From Flavobacterium palustre (lineage in GTDB: Bacteria; Bacteroidota; Bacteroidia; Flavobacteriales; Flavobacteriaceae), in contig NZ_BMGA01000008.1 of NCBI RefSeq assembly GCF_014639535.1, positions 1 through 64,000 of the forward strand: a stretch of DNA of 64,000 nt. Reading direction: 5' to 3'. How positions within the stretch are numbered: position 1 is the stretch's first letter; the number at the start of each line of letters is the position of its first letter. Below, in pieces: positions 1 to 8,898 of this stretch. The notes under the pieces are model-generated. The model saw nothing but the letters and a program-made list of their open reading frames with translations, did no database searches and was not told the DNA's origin. A program made the position numbers and the translations under genes.

Positions 1-480
1 TCATTGATGCGGTATGTTCTGATAATAGTTCCGTCATTAACTAAAGGATTCGCAGTCTGACTAACGAAAGTTACTGTAGGAGTTGTGCAGTTGTCAGCTT
101 CATCGTTAACGACTAAAACATTTGGGACAGGAACAGCGCTAAGACATTGAACAGTTATAGCTGTTGGATTTGATGCTGTTGGAGGCGTAGTGTCATCAAT
201 AATTATATTCTGAGTTACATCAGTAGTATTTCCGTTGCCATCATTGATGCGGTATGTTCTGATAATAGTTCCATCATTAACTAAAGGATTCGCAGTCTGA
301 CTAACGAAAGTTACTGTAGGAGTTGTGCAGTTGTCAGCTTCATCGTTAACGACTAAAACATTTGGGACAGGAACAGCACTAAGACATTGAACAGTTATAG
401 CTGTTGGGTTTGATGCTGTTGGAGGAGTTGTATCTCCAACTGTAATAGTTACTGGAGTTGTGTAAGGCGAATAGCAGGCA
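1..480. repeat. 240-bp tandem repeat inside the surface-protein gene
   Basis: Positions 1-240 and 241-480 differ at only a few bases (for example 33 against 273, and 138 against 378). The unit is an exact multiple of three, so each copy encodes the same 80-residue domain. Near-identity at DNA level suggests recent duplication or gene conversion. The array continues past the left edge. Confidence 0.9.
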
Positions 481-1541
481 ACTCCATTCAATGTAGATAC
501 GGTTCTTCTTTGGTAGCTTGTTGTAGTTGTTAATACAGGAGGGGAATATGTTGCTGCTGTTGCTCCTCCAATGGTTTGATAACTTCCGCTGGCATTGGTT
601 TGCCATTCGTAAGTAATAGTTCCGTCACCGGTTCCATCTGTTGTTGAAGTGAGCGAATTAGGGGCTGTTCCGCTACAGATAGTTTGTGATGTAGCTATTG
701 TTCCTGCTGTAACGACAGATTGTATGGTAACAGTTTTTGTTTCGGTATTTGAGAAAGAAGTTCCATCTGTAACAATGAATGAAATGCTGTAAAGTCCTGA
801 CAGAGTAGGAGTAAAAGAAGTTGAAGTTGAGGTGTTGTTTGCGATGGTAACATCGGTATTAGTTGGGTCTTTTACCGTCCAAAGATAGGTTACCGTACCG
901 TTTGGAGTTCCTGTATATCCTCCTGTTAGTGTTATGTTTGTCCCATTACATAGGGTTGAAGAAAAATCAGCCGGATTTGTAATGTTCGCATTTAATGTTC
1001 CTGATCCGGCTACAATTTCTCCAAATGTTAGTATATTACTATTGCCAGATCCATTACAAACAGCAATAAGTTTGTTATCGATATATATTTCGGTATTATT
1101 GGAACACGCACCTGTGATAGCTCCGCCAGCATCGATTTTGATAACCGCGTTGTTAGGGAGATACAATTGTGTTTTTTGGTTGCTAAAATTTAAAACACCG
1201 CTAGCACTTAAGTATAAAAGAGGTGTTTTTAAATCGACTTGTTTTGGATTTGAACCGGCTAATAAATTTAAAGTCCCGTTAACAGTTAAATCTCCTATTG
1301 TAGTTGTAACGAGATTTGTGGAAACCGTAATGGTGTTGCCGGCAGTTATGGTAACAGCATAGTTTCCACTGATTTGACCGGGATAAGAAGTTGCGTTCGT
1401 CCAACCACCAGAATAAACTTCCCATGAAGAGACCGTTTCCCAGTCTCCAGTAGCTTTTGATCTAAAATCACCATCTGCCTGGCTGTAAGTGGAAAGGAAA
1501 CTAAAAATTATAAATAATAAGTATAAGTATTTTTGTTTCAT
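1..1541 (-). CDS. Secreted multi-repeat surface protein, N-terminal part (runs off the left edge)
   Basis: Reading leftward from an ATG at 1541-1539 the frame stays open to the window edge (about 513 codons). It begins with a signal peptide (MKQKYLYLLFIIFSFLSTYS, then Q), followed by Ser/Thr/Gly/Asn-rich beta-type sequence with PKD/Ig-like stretches such as the LSGLYSISFIVTDG region. The last part in view is an 80-residue repeat (240 bp, copies at 1-240 and 241-480, nearly identical) with TPPTASNP and NCTTPTVTF motifs, resembling HYR-type domains of gliding-bacterium adhesins. The C-terminus, where a T9SS sorting domain would sit, is outside the window. The role as a cell-surface adhesin is an inference. 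Confidence 0.8.
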   Translation of the reverse strand, partial: MKQKYLYLLFIIFSFLSTYSQADGDFRSKATGDWETVSSWEVYSGGWTNATSYPGQISGNYAVTITAGNTITVSTNLVTTTIGDLTVNGTLNLLAGSNPKQVDLKTPLLYLSASGVLNFSNQKTQLYLPNNAVIKIDAGGAITGACSNNTEIYIDNKLIAVCNGSGNSNILTFGEIVAGSGTLNANITNPADFSSTLCNGTNITLTGGYTGTPNGTVTYLWTVKDPTNTDVTIANNTSTSTSFTPTLSGLYSISFIVTDGTSFSNTETKTVTIQSVVTAGTIATSQTICSGTAPNSLTSTTDGTGDGTITYEWQTNASGSYQTIGGATAATYSPPVLTTTTSYQRRTVSTLNGVACYSPYTTPVTITVGDTTPPTASNPTAITVQCLSAVPVPNVLVVNDEADNCTTPTVTFVSQTANPLVNDGTIIRTYRINDGNGNTTDVTQNIIIDDTTPPTASNPTAITVQCLSAVPVPNVLVVNDEADNCTTPTVTFVSQTANPLVNDGTIIRTYRIN

Positions 1542-1956
1542 GATTAAGAGGCTTTAAATTCAGAAAACAGTATTAAATTATTCTATCAAGCTTTGATTAG
1601 GGTAGGTTTTTTTGGCTTGAATCTATTTTTTGGTTGAGATTAATAATTTCTCTTTTTAGGAAAATAGTGAATGTTTTTTTGAGTAAAATTCTCAATAAAC
1701 AGCTAGGGTCAATTTTTTGGATGCTTACTATTTCAAGTAATGATGTAAAATTAAATATTAAACCCCGGCAATAATAGTTTAATCGATGACAGGCCTGATA
1801 TCTCGATAAAGTACATGTAATTTAAAGTCTGTTTTTTTTGAAAGTATTATTTTACGTAGTTTTATTGTAAAATAAGATTTTTAATACTTTAATTGAAGGG
1901 GGCTTTTTCTGTAAAAAAATAATTGAATAATCTGTTTTCGAAGAAAGATTGAAAGA
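1542..1956. other. AT-rich intergenic gap between surface-protein gene and apbE
   Basis: No open frame with coding character is visible. The stretch is very AT-rich with several T-runs. It separates the start of the leftward surface-protein gene from the 3' end of the leftward apbE gene, so it should hold the surface-protein promoter and possibly an apbE terminator, but no strong hairpin was found. Confidence 0.5.
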
Positions 1957-2964
1957 TTATTTATGTTTTTTTAGTTGTTTTTTGGGAAAGTTTTTTGATT
2001 TAATCATTTTCCCTGAATCAGTGATTAAAAGGAAACTGTAATCAGGAAATTGATTGAGTAGTTTTACGGCTTCTTTTTTACCTAAAACCATAGCCGATGT
2101 GCTAAAACCGTTTGCCATTTCGGCATTTGGACCTAAAACCGTTACACTGCATAAGCCTGTAGCCGGATAGCCCGTAGCCGGATTGATAATATGAGAATAG
2201 CGTTTGCCATTGAAAACCACAAATTTTTCATAAGAACCTGAGGTCGTTATTGCGGTATTTTTCAACGATAGTATTGCTGAAATGTCTTTGGGATGAAACG
2301 GATTAGTAATTCCAATATTCCAGGGTTTTCCGTTAGGTTGTGTACCCCAGACACTCATATCGCCAGTAGCATTTACAATTCCCGATTTGATGCCTTTGGC
2401 AAGCATCATTTCCTGACATTTGTTAGTAGCATAACCTTCGCCAAGAGCGCCAAATCCAATTTTCATTCCTTTTAATTTCAGAAATATTGTTGAGTTTGTA
2501 CTGTCTAAAATAATGTTTTTATAACCTACTTTTTCGACTGATTTTTTTATTGCTTCGGGAGTGGGCATTTCGGTCATGGAACCGTCAAATTTCCAGATTC
2601 GATCCATCGCCGCAAAGCTAATATCAAAAGCACCATGGGTAATTTCAGAAAAATGTAAAGCTCTTTTAGTTAATTCAAAAACTTCTTTATCGACTTTTAC
2701 CGGACGAATTCCCGCATTCTGATTGACTTCGGAAACTTGTGAAGTAGGTTTCCAATCGGAGATTAAATTTTCTATTCGGCTGATTTCGGCAATTATGCTA
2801 TCAATATTTTGTTCGGCTGAAAGAGAATCCTGAGCTACAATACTAATGTCAAAACGACCGCCCATAAGCATTGTGGTTCTTTTTCGTAAAACTTGCGAAT
2901 GACAAGAAAAACCAAAAAGCAAAAAAGTAAAAAAGCTTACAGTTAATAAGGATTTGGTTTTCAT
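1957..2964 (-). CDS. apbE: FAD:protein FMN transferase (ApbE family lipoprotein)
   Basis: ApbE enzymes transfer FMN from FAD onto Thr/Ser of exported flavoproteins. The chosen start gives an N-terminal signal with a lipobox-like LLFGFSC, so the protein is probably a lipoprotein. An upstream in-frame start at 3003 would overlap the preceding gene and push the signal inward. Family motifs are visible: GFGALGEGYATN (flavin/Mg binding), NATGDMSVWG, YSHIINPATGYPATG, and GFSTSAMVLG near the C-terminus. About 335 residues, normal for the family. It is the last gene of the operon with the PepSY reductase and DUF2271 genes, consistent with flavinylating a partner in the same cluster. Confidence 0.93.
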   Translation of the reverse strand: MKTKSLLTVSFFTFLLFGFSCHSQVLRKRTTMLMGGRFDISIVAQDSLSAEQNIDSIIAEISRIENLISDWKPTSQVSEVNQNAGIRPVKVDKEVFELTKRALHFSEITHGAFDISFAAMDRIWKFDGSMTEMPTPEAIKKSVEKVGYKNIILDSTNSTIFLKLKGMKIGFGALGEGYATNKCQEMMLAKGIKSGIVNATGDMSVWGTQPNGKPWNIGITNPFHPKDISAILSLKNTAITTSGSYEKFVVFNGKRYSHIINPATGYPATGLCSVTVLGPNAEMANGFSTSAMVLGKKEAVKLLNQFPDYSFLLITDSGKMIKSKNFPKKQLKKHK

Positions 2965-2993
2965 TTGCAAATGATAAGTTCTTAAAAAAGATA

Positions 2994-5168
2994 TTAATAA
3001 CAATCGGTCAGGATTTGTCCTTTGGATTTGTATTCGGCAAGTGTAGTGTTGTTTTTAGCAAGACAAATAGTATTCAATACTTTTTCGACATCAAACTGCA
3101 TCGCCAGTGCGCCGCAAATCATAATTATGCCGTTTTCTTTTAATAAATTGGCAAAGAAATCAGCATCCATTTGAATCAAATCCATTACGTAATGGTGGTT
3201 TTCTTCGCGGGAATAAGCAATTTCAAAGCGTTTTAATTGTTGTTTTTGCATCATTTCAGAAGCAAATTTTTCATAGAGTGCCGTGATTTCGGTTTTTTGG
3301 CGAAAGCCGGAATACAAATGGATTTCGGTTTTTTTCTTGTTTTGCGCCAGCATTCCCAGAAAAGGAGCAATTCCGGTTCCATTGGAAATCAGAGCGACTC
3401 TGCTTACTTTTTTAGGAAAATGAAAAGCATGATTGTTGATGATTCGGGCTTTAATGGTTTTGCCTGCTTCTAAATTGTTCAAAAACTCCGAACCCAAACC
3501 CGAAGGATGCAATTTGACTGCCAGTTGAATGTTACCATTATTATTTGCAATAGAATACAAACGCTCCCTGTTGTCATTGGCAGGATAAATCGCCAGGAGA
3601 TCACCCGATGTGAATTTGCTTCGGATACCTGCTCTTAAAGTCAGTAAAAAGGTTTGTTCGTTTGCTGAAACGCTTGTTTTTTCTAAAACCATTAATTGCT
3701 CTAATCCCTTAGGAATATGATTGTATAAAGAGGGAGTAGTGGTCAGCGGAATCTCCGTTTTGGTACCCCATAATTTTACCCAATTGACAAATTCTTCGGC
3801 AGATTTATCGTTTACGGTTTGTAATTCTAAAAAGCGATTGGCCCAGTTTTTAGTTTGCAGTAAGGAATCAATTTCTTTGGCATATCCGCAAAAATCAGGA
3901 TAAGATTGAGAACCAAAACCAATTACTGAATAATTGATTTGCTGTTCCTGATTGTTTTTTTCTAAAAGTGATACAAATTTACCGGCATTAGAAGGTGCGT
4001 CACCCAGACCATAAGTAGAAGTGAAAATCAGTAAATGTTCAGCTTTGGGATAAGTGGTATAATTATTTAATTGAGCAAGATGTGCTTTTTTGCCCTGATC
4101 GTTGAGTTGTTTTAGGATGGCATTAGCAAATCGGAGCGAACTTCCGTTTTCTGAACCTACTAATAAAATGTATTGGCTTTCTTCGGCTTTGAATTTGTTT
4201 TTAATGCGGCTGGCTCTTCTTTTAAGTGTCATAGCAAAACCGGAATAGATAAAAAACAGGATGTTTAATGAAGCTAATCCGAGAATAAATGCCCAAATGC
4301 TATTGGCTCTTCCGGTGTGCAGGTCTAGACTTAAATCAGCTAATAAGACTGAGGCAGGAAAAAGTTCTTCCGAAATAATTTCGTTAGAATATTGATTCAC
4401 TTCAATCTTGCGGTCTTTTAATTCAAAAATATAATAATCCTCAGGATCATCAGAAAAAGGAAATTCGATTTTAGTAATCTCGGATAAAGGAGTATTTTTT
4501 AAATCGAAAGTTTTTTTAGTACTGGTTGTTTCCCGATTTTCAGTTGGATTTTTGTTTTCAAAAAGATGAAAACGTTCCATAGACAAGTAAGTTCCTGAAA
4601 GGGCAATTATCAAAATTGGAATTAATGCCAAACGACCTAATAAAACATGGTAATATTGAGCGAAATATTCTTTGATAATTTTAGAAAAGAAGTTACGCAA
4701 ACCTCTTTGTCTGTTGATTACCAAAGCAAAACCTGAAACAGCAATTAATACTAAAAGAAAAGAATTAATTCCTATAAAAATACGTCCTGTTTCATGCAGA
4801 AACAAAGAGCGATGCAGTGCGGTTATCCAATTAATAAAATCACTTTTCTTAGTTGGCGTGCCAATAATTTTTCCTGTAGCAGGATTAATATATCCATTGA
4901 CGTCATTTCCATCATTATCAATCGCCTGTAAAGTTACAAACTGATTGTGGTCGATACTCAATTCGGTTATTTCAGGATAGCTTTTACGAAGCGTTGTTAG
5001 GCTTTTAGCCAATGTGATGTCTTCGAAATTTTCCACCTTGTGGGCGGGTATTTTCTGTTGTATGGCATCAACAGCGAGTATAGTTCCTGTTACGGATGCC
5101 AGAATTAAAAATACAGCAGAAAATACCGCCAAAGTGAGGTGTGAGTAACGCCAAAAAGAAAGAGTCAT
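2994..5168 (-). CDS. PepSY-membrane flavodoxin/FAD-NAD(P)H reductase fusion
   Basis: A 724-residue membrane flavoprotein. Residues about 1-310 are a PepSY_TM-type module with four membrane segments and extracytoplasmic PepSY loops (LHRSLFLHETGR is the typical His-containing motif). Residues about 330-470 form a flavodoxin-like FMN domain (VGSENGSS, TSTYGLGDAPSNAG). Residues about 490-724 form a sulfite-reductase/CPR-type FAD-NAD(P)H domain (RLYSIAN for FAD, ISNGTGIAPFLGML for the nucleotide, C-terminal aromatic ILTDCY). It likely moves electrons from cytosolic NADPH across the membrane to exported flavoproteins or ferric chelates. It lies directly upstream of apbE and 11 nt after the DUF2271 gene. 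Confidence 0.9.
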   Translation of the reverse strand: MTLSFWRYSHLTLAVFSAVFLILASVTGTILAVDAIQQKIPAHKVENFEDITLAKSLTTLRKSYPEITELSIDHNQFVTLQAIDNDGNDVNGYINPATGKIIGTPTKKSDFINWITALHRSLFLHETGRIFIGINSFLLVLIAVSGFALVINRQRGLRNFFSKIIKEYFAQYYHVLLGRLALIPILIIALSGTYLSMERFHLFENKNPTENRETTSTKKTFDLKNTPLSEITKIEFPFSDDPEDYYIFELKDRKIEVNQYSNEIISEELFPASVLLADLSLDLHTGRANSIWAFILGLASLNILFFIYSGFAMTLKRRASRIKNKFKAEESQYILLVGSENGSSLRFANAILKQLNDQGKKAHLAQLNNYTTYPKAEHLLIFTSTYGLGDAPSNAGKFVSLLEKNNQEQQINYSVIGFGSQSYPDFCGYAKEIDSLLQTKNWANRFLELQTVNDKSAEEFVNWVKLWGTKTEIPLTTTPSLYNHIPKGLEQLMVLEKTSVSANEQTFLLTLRAGIRSKFTSGDLLAIYPANDNRERLYSIANNNGNIQLAVKLHPSGLGSEFLNNLEAGKTIKARIINNHAFHFPKKVSRVALISNGTGIAPFLGMLAQNKKKTEIHLYSGFRQKTEITALYEKFASEMMQKQQLKRFEIAYSREENHHYVMDLIQMDADFFANLLKENGIIMICGALAMQFDVEKVLNTICLAKNNTTLAEYKSKGQILTDCY

Positions 5169-5179
5169 TTAGCTATACT

Positions 5180-5662
5180 TTAAATTTTGCTTAATCGTAC
5201 GTAACGGATGTATCCTTTTCCTTCTGATTTTGCTGCAATTCCGGCAGTTGTAAGCGGAATTTCTACATCAGCAACATGGTATTTTTGATTTTCTACAGCT
5301 GATTCAAAACGCAATTTATACCCTTTGTTAATTTTAGCATCATCAATTTCAATTGTTGTCATGCTGCGATCTCCGCCAGTAACTGATGCTCCTGTAATAG
5401 CACTAATATTGGCTGGTTTTTTAGAATTGAATTTATGCCATTCTTTCAGGCTGTTGTACCATTTTTTGTCGTCTCCCATTACGTAAAGTGTTTTTTCGTA
5501 ATCGCCTTTCGGATTAATTAATGAGACTACTATATAAGCACCTTCGCCCATGTAGTTTGACATTTGAAGCATACATTTGTATTTGCTGCTTTGTGCAGTA
5601 GCTTGAAAAGAAATAAGGAAAATAAATGCGCCTGCTAAGGCAGTTTTAAAAATTGAGTTCAT
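5180..5662 (-). CDS. DUF2271 exported protein
   Basis: 160 residues with a signal peptide (FIFLISFQATAQ). The body matches the DUF2271 pattern: an early YMGEGAYIVVSLINPKG segment and a central ISAITGASVTGGDRS segment. The TGAS tetrapeptide resembles the (S/T)GA(T/S) core around flavinylated residues in ApbE targets, so this protein may be the substrate of the neighbouring ApbE. That role is inference. It sits between the ankyrin protein and the PepSY reductase with gaps of 4 and 11 nt, so the three are cotranscribed. Confidence 0.85.
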   Translation of the reverse strand: MNSIFKTALAGAFIFLISFQATAQSSKYKCMLQMSNYMGEGAYIVVSLINPKGDYEKTLYVMGDDKKWYNSLKEWHKFNSKKPANISAITGASVTGGDRSMTTIEIDDAKINKGYKLRFESAVENQKYHVADVEIPLTTAGIAAKSEGKGYIRYVRLSKI

Positions 5663-5666
5663 TTTG

Positions 5667-7178
5667 TTATTTTAAAATTTCAATTGCGATGTTGTTTTTA
5701 GACAGGGTTTCGTTTTCTTTGGCTAAGTCATAAGCACTTTCGTCAAAGTCAGTTTTAATATCTTTTTTTGCACCAATTGACAATAAGTATTTTATAATTA
5801 TATCATTATTGGCAATCATAACAGCTTTGTGCAATGCAGTCAAACCGTCCTGATTTTTGGCATTAATATCAATGTTGATGTTTGCTAATTTTTGAAGCAA
5901 AGTTAAATCGTTTTTTAGTACTGCAAAATGATACAAAGTATTTCCGTCTTTTTGAGCCTGTGCTAAGTTGACTCCGTTATTCTGTAATAATTTTGTTTTT
6001 GCTGTAAAAGGATCTTCTGTTACAGCATTAGATGATTCAGGGCTACGTCCCATAAATTGCGGGCGATAAGACTGAATTAAATAATAGCCAAGATTATTAC
6101 CGTTTTTGTCTAAAACAGCGGTATTGGCTTTTGCATTTAATAAAAGTTCAACAGCCTTAGGACTTCCTGATTGTATTGCTATAGATAAAGCCGATTCTCC
6201 TTTTGCATTTTGAATATTGATGTCTTTTATTTTTGGAAGTAGTAATTCTAAATTTTGAGTGTCTCTTCCGGCAGCAGCATTCATCAAGGCAGTGTTTCCT
6301 TCATTATCAGCTTTATTAATGTCAACTCCTTTGTTCAAGAAATAATTGATAATCTCAGTTTGATTCGATTTGCGCACTAAATAGTGTAGTACATTTTCAC
6401 CATCTTTGGCAACTGTGTTAGGATTTAGTTTTAAATCATCAACTAAATATTTAAAAACTTCAATTGTATTTGACTCACGACGAGAGCCTTGTGCTGCATT
6501 GATAAGCGCGTTATTAGTGTATTTTACACCTTTTTGTAAAAGTGTTTTCAGAAGTTCGATATTTCCTGTTCGTGCAGCATAATCAAAGGCTGTATTTCCA
6601 TTGTTATCAGTATCTTTTAATGATAAACCTTTCGAAATAAAATAATTGCTTAAGCTCAGGTCTTTGTCATTTGGTATCGCCAAAAGCAAAAGAGTTGCTC
6701 CGTCTTTGTATTTTTTCTTAGCATCTAGTCCCGCTTTGAAAAAAGCATCATAAACAGCGGTGTTTTTTTGACCGGCATTAATGGCAAATGTTATTGGTGT
6801 GGTTCCGTGACTGTCTTCAAAATTAATATCCGAACCTTTGGCAATTAAGTAGTTTACAATTTCCAAATTTCCTTTGCTGGCAGCCCAGTGCAGGTAAATA
6901 CGATTGTCATGCGTAGCTTTGTTAACAGTGTTTCCTGGTTGTTCCAATAAGAATTTAATAGTTTCATTTGGAGCTTCGTTGTTGATGGCATAAACCACAG
7001 CGTCAAAAGCCATGGAGTTGCTTTCGGAAGGATTGTTTCCTTTAGCGATTACTGTTTTTAGCGTGGTAACATCAGGTGATGATTTCCAAAAAGAAGGTTC
7101 TAACAGTGCATTTTTTTGTTGTGCAGCAGCCATAAAAGTAGCAGCCAAAGCAAACGAGACTAATAAATTTTTCTTCAT
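5667..7178 (-). CDS. Exported ankyrin-repeat protein
   Basis: 503 residues with a signal peptide (MKKNLLVSFALAATFMAAAQ) followed by about ten ankyrin repeats. Typical pieces are DSHGTTPITFAINAG, DNNGNTAFDYAARTGN, DNEGNTALMNAAAGRD and NQDGLTALHKAVMIANN. Ankyrin stacks are protein-binding scaffolds; in the periplasm this one could hold the redox partners of the operon together. First gene of the DUF2271/PepSY-reductase/ApbE operon. A perfect inverted repeat about 50 nt upstream of the start is a candidate operator. Confidence 0.88.
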   Translation of the reverse strand: MKKNLLVSFALAATFMAAAQQKNALLEPSFWKSSPDVTTLKTVIAKGNNPSESNSMAFDAVVYAINNEAPNETIKFLLEQPGNTVNKATHDNRIYLHWAASKGNLEIVNYLIAKGSDINFEDSHGTTPITFAINAGQKNTAVYDAFFKAGLDAKKKYKDGATLLLLAIPNDKDLSLSNYFISKGLSLKDTDNNGNTAFDYAARTGNIELLKTLLQKGVKYTNNALINAAQGSRRESNTIEVFKYLVDDLKLNPNTVAKDGENVLHYLVRKSNQTEIINYFLNKGVDINKADNEGNTALMNAAAGRDTQNLELLLPKIKDINIQNAKGESALSIAIQSGSPKAVELLLNAKANTAVLDKNGNNLGYYLIQSYRPQFMGRSPESSNAVTEDPFTAKTKLLQNNGVNLAQAQKDGNTLYHFAVLKNDLTLLQKLANINIDINAKNQDGLTALHKAVMIANNDIIIKYLLSIGAKKDIKTDFDESAYDLAKENETLSKNNIAIEILK

Positions 7179-7227
7179 TATTTTTGATATTTGACAATTT
7201 AGATATGTTTTTTCCTTTTAGGTTTAA

Positions 7228-7255
7228 TTTATTTATTCTATTTAGAATAAATAAA
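7228..7255. promoter_or_regulatory. Perfect 13-bp inverted repeat upstream of the redox operon
   Basis: Left arm TTTATTTATTCTA and right arm TAGAATAAATAAA are perfectly complementary around a TT spacer, about 50 nt upstream of the ankyrin-protein start. The TTATTT/AGAATAAATAA composition is reminiscent of Fur-type operators in Flavobacteria, which would suit a flavin/iron redox operon. The regulator assignment is inference. Confidence 0.5.
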
Positions 7256-7525
7256 AATAAGGCAAATGTAAAAATAAAAAAAGGATTAACAATTGTAAAT
7301 AATAGGTTTTTTAGCCCTGCTAAATGTTAAAAAATGTTCCCAATTGATTTTGAGTCGTTCAGGAATATTTTTAGTATGGATTTATGCTTTAAAATGGCTT
7401 TGTAGTTATGAACGCCAGTGAGGGGCTAACTTATGTTATTTGCTCATTGTTGCGGGTAAAAAATGCATCCCGAAATTTCGGGACTGCGCTAACGTTTCTG
7501 GATATCTGAGGGTCGGATATAATAA

Positions 7526-7561
7526 AAAAATCCGACTGATTTTTTCACCAATCGGATTTTT
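7526..7561 (-). terminator. Rho-independent terminator of the VOC gene
   Basis: On the minus strand AAAAATCCGA pairs with TCGGATTTTT, followed by a T-run, about 65 nt after the stop of the VOC gene. The same stem sequence (AATCCGATTGGTG ... AGTCGGATT) recurs after the lpd gene at 48259-48289. Confidence 0.75.
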
Positions 7562-7625
7562 AATAATTTATGCTTTGAGAAGTTGTATTTAGAAAGAAAA
7601 GCAAATAATTGTAAAGTTCATTTAA

Positions 7626-8036
7626 TTATTGTTCTGTAGGGAATTTTGAAATATCCATATAAAAAATTTCCCATGTGTGTCCGTCAAAATCTTCAATGGT
7701 TCGCTGTTGCATAAAACCGTAATCTCTCATTTCATTAGGTTCTGTTCCACCTGCTTTTAATCCGTTTGTTAGGATGTGGTTTACTTCGCCAACACTGTCA
7801 ACCGATAATGAAAAAAGTCCTGCTACGGCTGATTTGGTATCTGCAATGGGTTTTGTGGTAAAGCTTGCAAACTTTTCGTGGGATAAAAGCATTACAAAGA
7901 TATTTTTACTCCAAACCATACACTTTCCGGCATCGTCCGAAAATTGAGGATTATTTGTAAAACCCAATGAAGTATAAAAATCCATTGACTTTTGAACGTC
8001 TTTTACGGCTAAATTGATAAAAACTTGTTTTGCCAT
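7626..8036 (-). CDS. VOC-family (glyoxalase/bleomycin-resistance-like) protein
   Basis: 136 residues with the betaalphabetabetabeta VOC pattern: FINLAVKDVQKSMDFYTSLGF at the start and RTIEDFDGHTWEIFYMD at the end, which carries the usual metal-side His/Glu. The family includes glyoxalases, dioxygenases and antibiotic-binding proteins; the substrate cannot be told from sequence. Single gene with its own terminator. Confidence 0.88.
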   Translation of the reverse strand: MAKQVFINLAVKDVQKSMDFYTSLGFTNNPQFSDDAGKCMVWSKNIFVMLLSHEKFASFTTKPIADTKSAVAGLFSLSVDSVGEVNHILTNGLKAGGTEPNEMRDYGFMQQRTIEDFDGHTWEIFYMDISKFPTEQ

Positions 8037-8115
8037 TTTTTTTAGTATTTAGTGGTTAAGTAGAAAAAGATTTTATGTTTGTTGATGTTTATTAACGGCT
8101 GTTACCAGTAGTTGA

Positions 8116-8757
8116 TTATGCACTAATCTTTAAATTATGGAATGAACTTTTTATATATTCCCAAAACATTCCACCTGCTTCTTGAGGAACAACAAAAGTC
8201 ATTATTAAACTTGCGATTGTTCCAATAAACATCGATTTCCAATCAAATTTATTTAACTCGTCAATTTTAATAGATAGAGAATCTAATTTACTCTCAATTA
8301 TTTCTAATTTGTCTGGTGATAAATTTAAAAGTTTAATTTTTACTTTTAAGTCTTTTATACTTTGTTTAGTTTGTCTTTTTTCTATATCTGTAAAATTGGT
8401 GTTCAATTCTTCATATTCAGCATTTAGAAAATTGGTATTTTCGAATGATTCCCAGCCAGTAGGAGAATTTAATTCAGCATAAAGTTTTTTTGCCCATTCT
8501 AAAAAATGTTGCAATAAAGTATTCCAATTAACCTCTGAAGAAATCACATTTTTATTATCAACAGAACAATATTCCATTAAATAAACGCTTGGTTTTTTCT
8601 TAACAATAGCAAATGAAAAATAATCATATTTGAATTTAATTTTAAATACTTCATATTCTCCAGTTGTTTCAAAATCAAAAATATTTAATTTAAATTTTAA
8701 AAAAACATCTGATAATTGCTTCTTTTCTACGTTCGTTATTCTCATTTTTTTGTTCAA
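8116..8757 (-). CDS. Hypothetical protein with coiled coil and C-terminal membrane segment
   Basis: 213 residues, not recognised. Residues 1-115 look like a mixed alpha/beta domain (YDYFSFAIVKKKPSVYLMEYC). Residues about 130-172 are Lys/Glu/Leu-rich and probably a coiled coil (LKVKIKLLNLSPDKLEIIES). Residues about 176-192 (MFIGTIASLIMTFVV) are one membrane segment. Very AT-rich and framed by short inverted repeats, like a cassette gene. An accessory or defence role is possible, but nothing shows it. Confidence 0.7.
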   Translation of the reverse strand: MNKKMRITNVEKKQLSDVFLKFKLNIFDFETTGEYEVFKIKFKYDYFSFAIVKKKPSVYLMEYCSVDNKNVISSEVNWNTLLQHFLEWAKKLYAELNSPTGWESFENTNFLNAEYEELNTNFTDIEKRQTKQSIKDLKVKIKLLNLSPDKLEIIESKLDSLSIKIDELNKFDWKSMFIGTIASLIMTFVVPQEAGGMFWEYIKSSFHNLKISA

Positions 8758-8764
8758 TTACTGG

Positions 8765-8891
8765 TAACGTTCTGGCACTACAGCGGGTTTGGGATTAAAT
8801 TAAGCCCTATTTTCGGATTTGCCAAATCATACCAAATACAAAACAATCTTTTCATTAAGCCAAATGCCCAAATCCGTTGTAGTGGCTGTTA
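8765..8891. repeat. 127-bp attC-like imperfect palindrome
   Basis: The left arm CACTACAGCGGGTTTGGG (8776-8793) pairs with CCCAAATCCGTTGTAGTG (8867-8884) with two mismatches, and the outer ends are TAAC and GTTA. Size and layout fit the 57-141 bp range of attC recombination sites. It separates the two orphan genes. Confidence 0.6.
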
Positions 8892-8898
8892 GCTGTAG

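Larger units (their letters stand above)
7179..7625. other. Intergenic gap with repeat remnants and a terminator
   Basis: No coding frame. Besides the inverted repeat at 7228-7255, the stretch 7470-7520 contains CCCGAAATTTCGGG and other palindromic bits typical of dispersed Flavobacterium repeats, then the hairpin terminator of the glyoxalase gene. Confidence 0.5.

Noticed and set aside
1..480. Repeat array that could be mistaken for CRISPR
   Set aside because: The units are 240 bp, contiguous without spacers, in frame and coding for protein repeats.
934..1362. 142-codon plus-strand frame
   Set aside because: Antisense to the signal-peptide-bearing surface-protein gene, no domain sense; a shadow frame.
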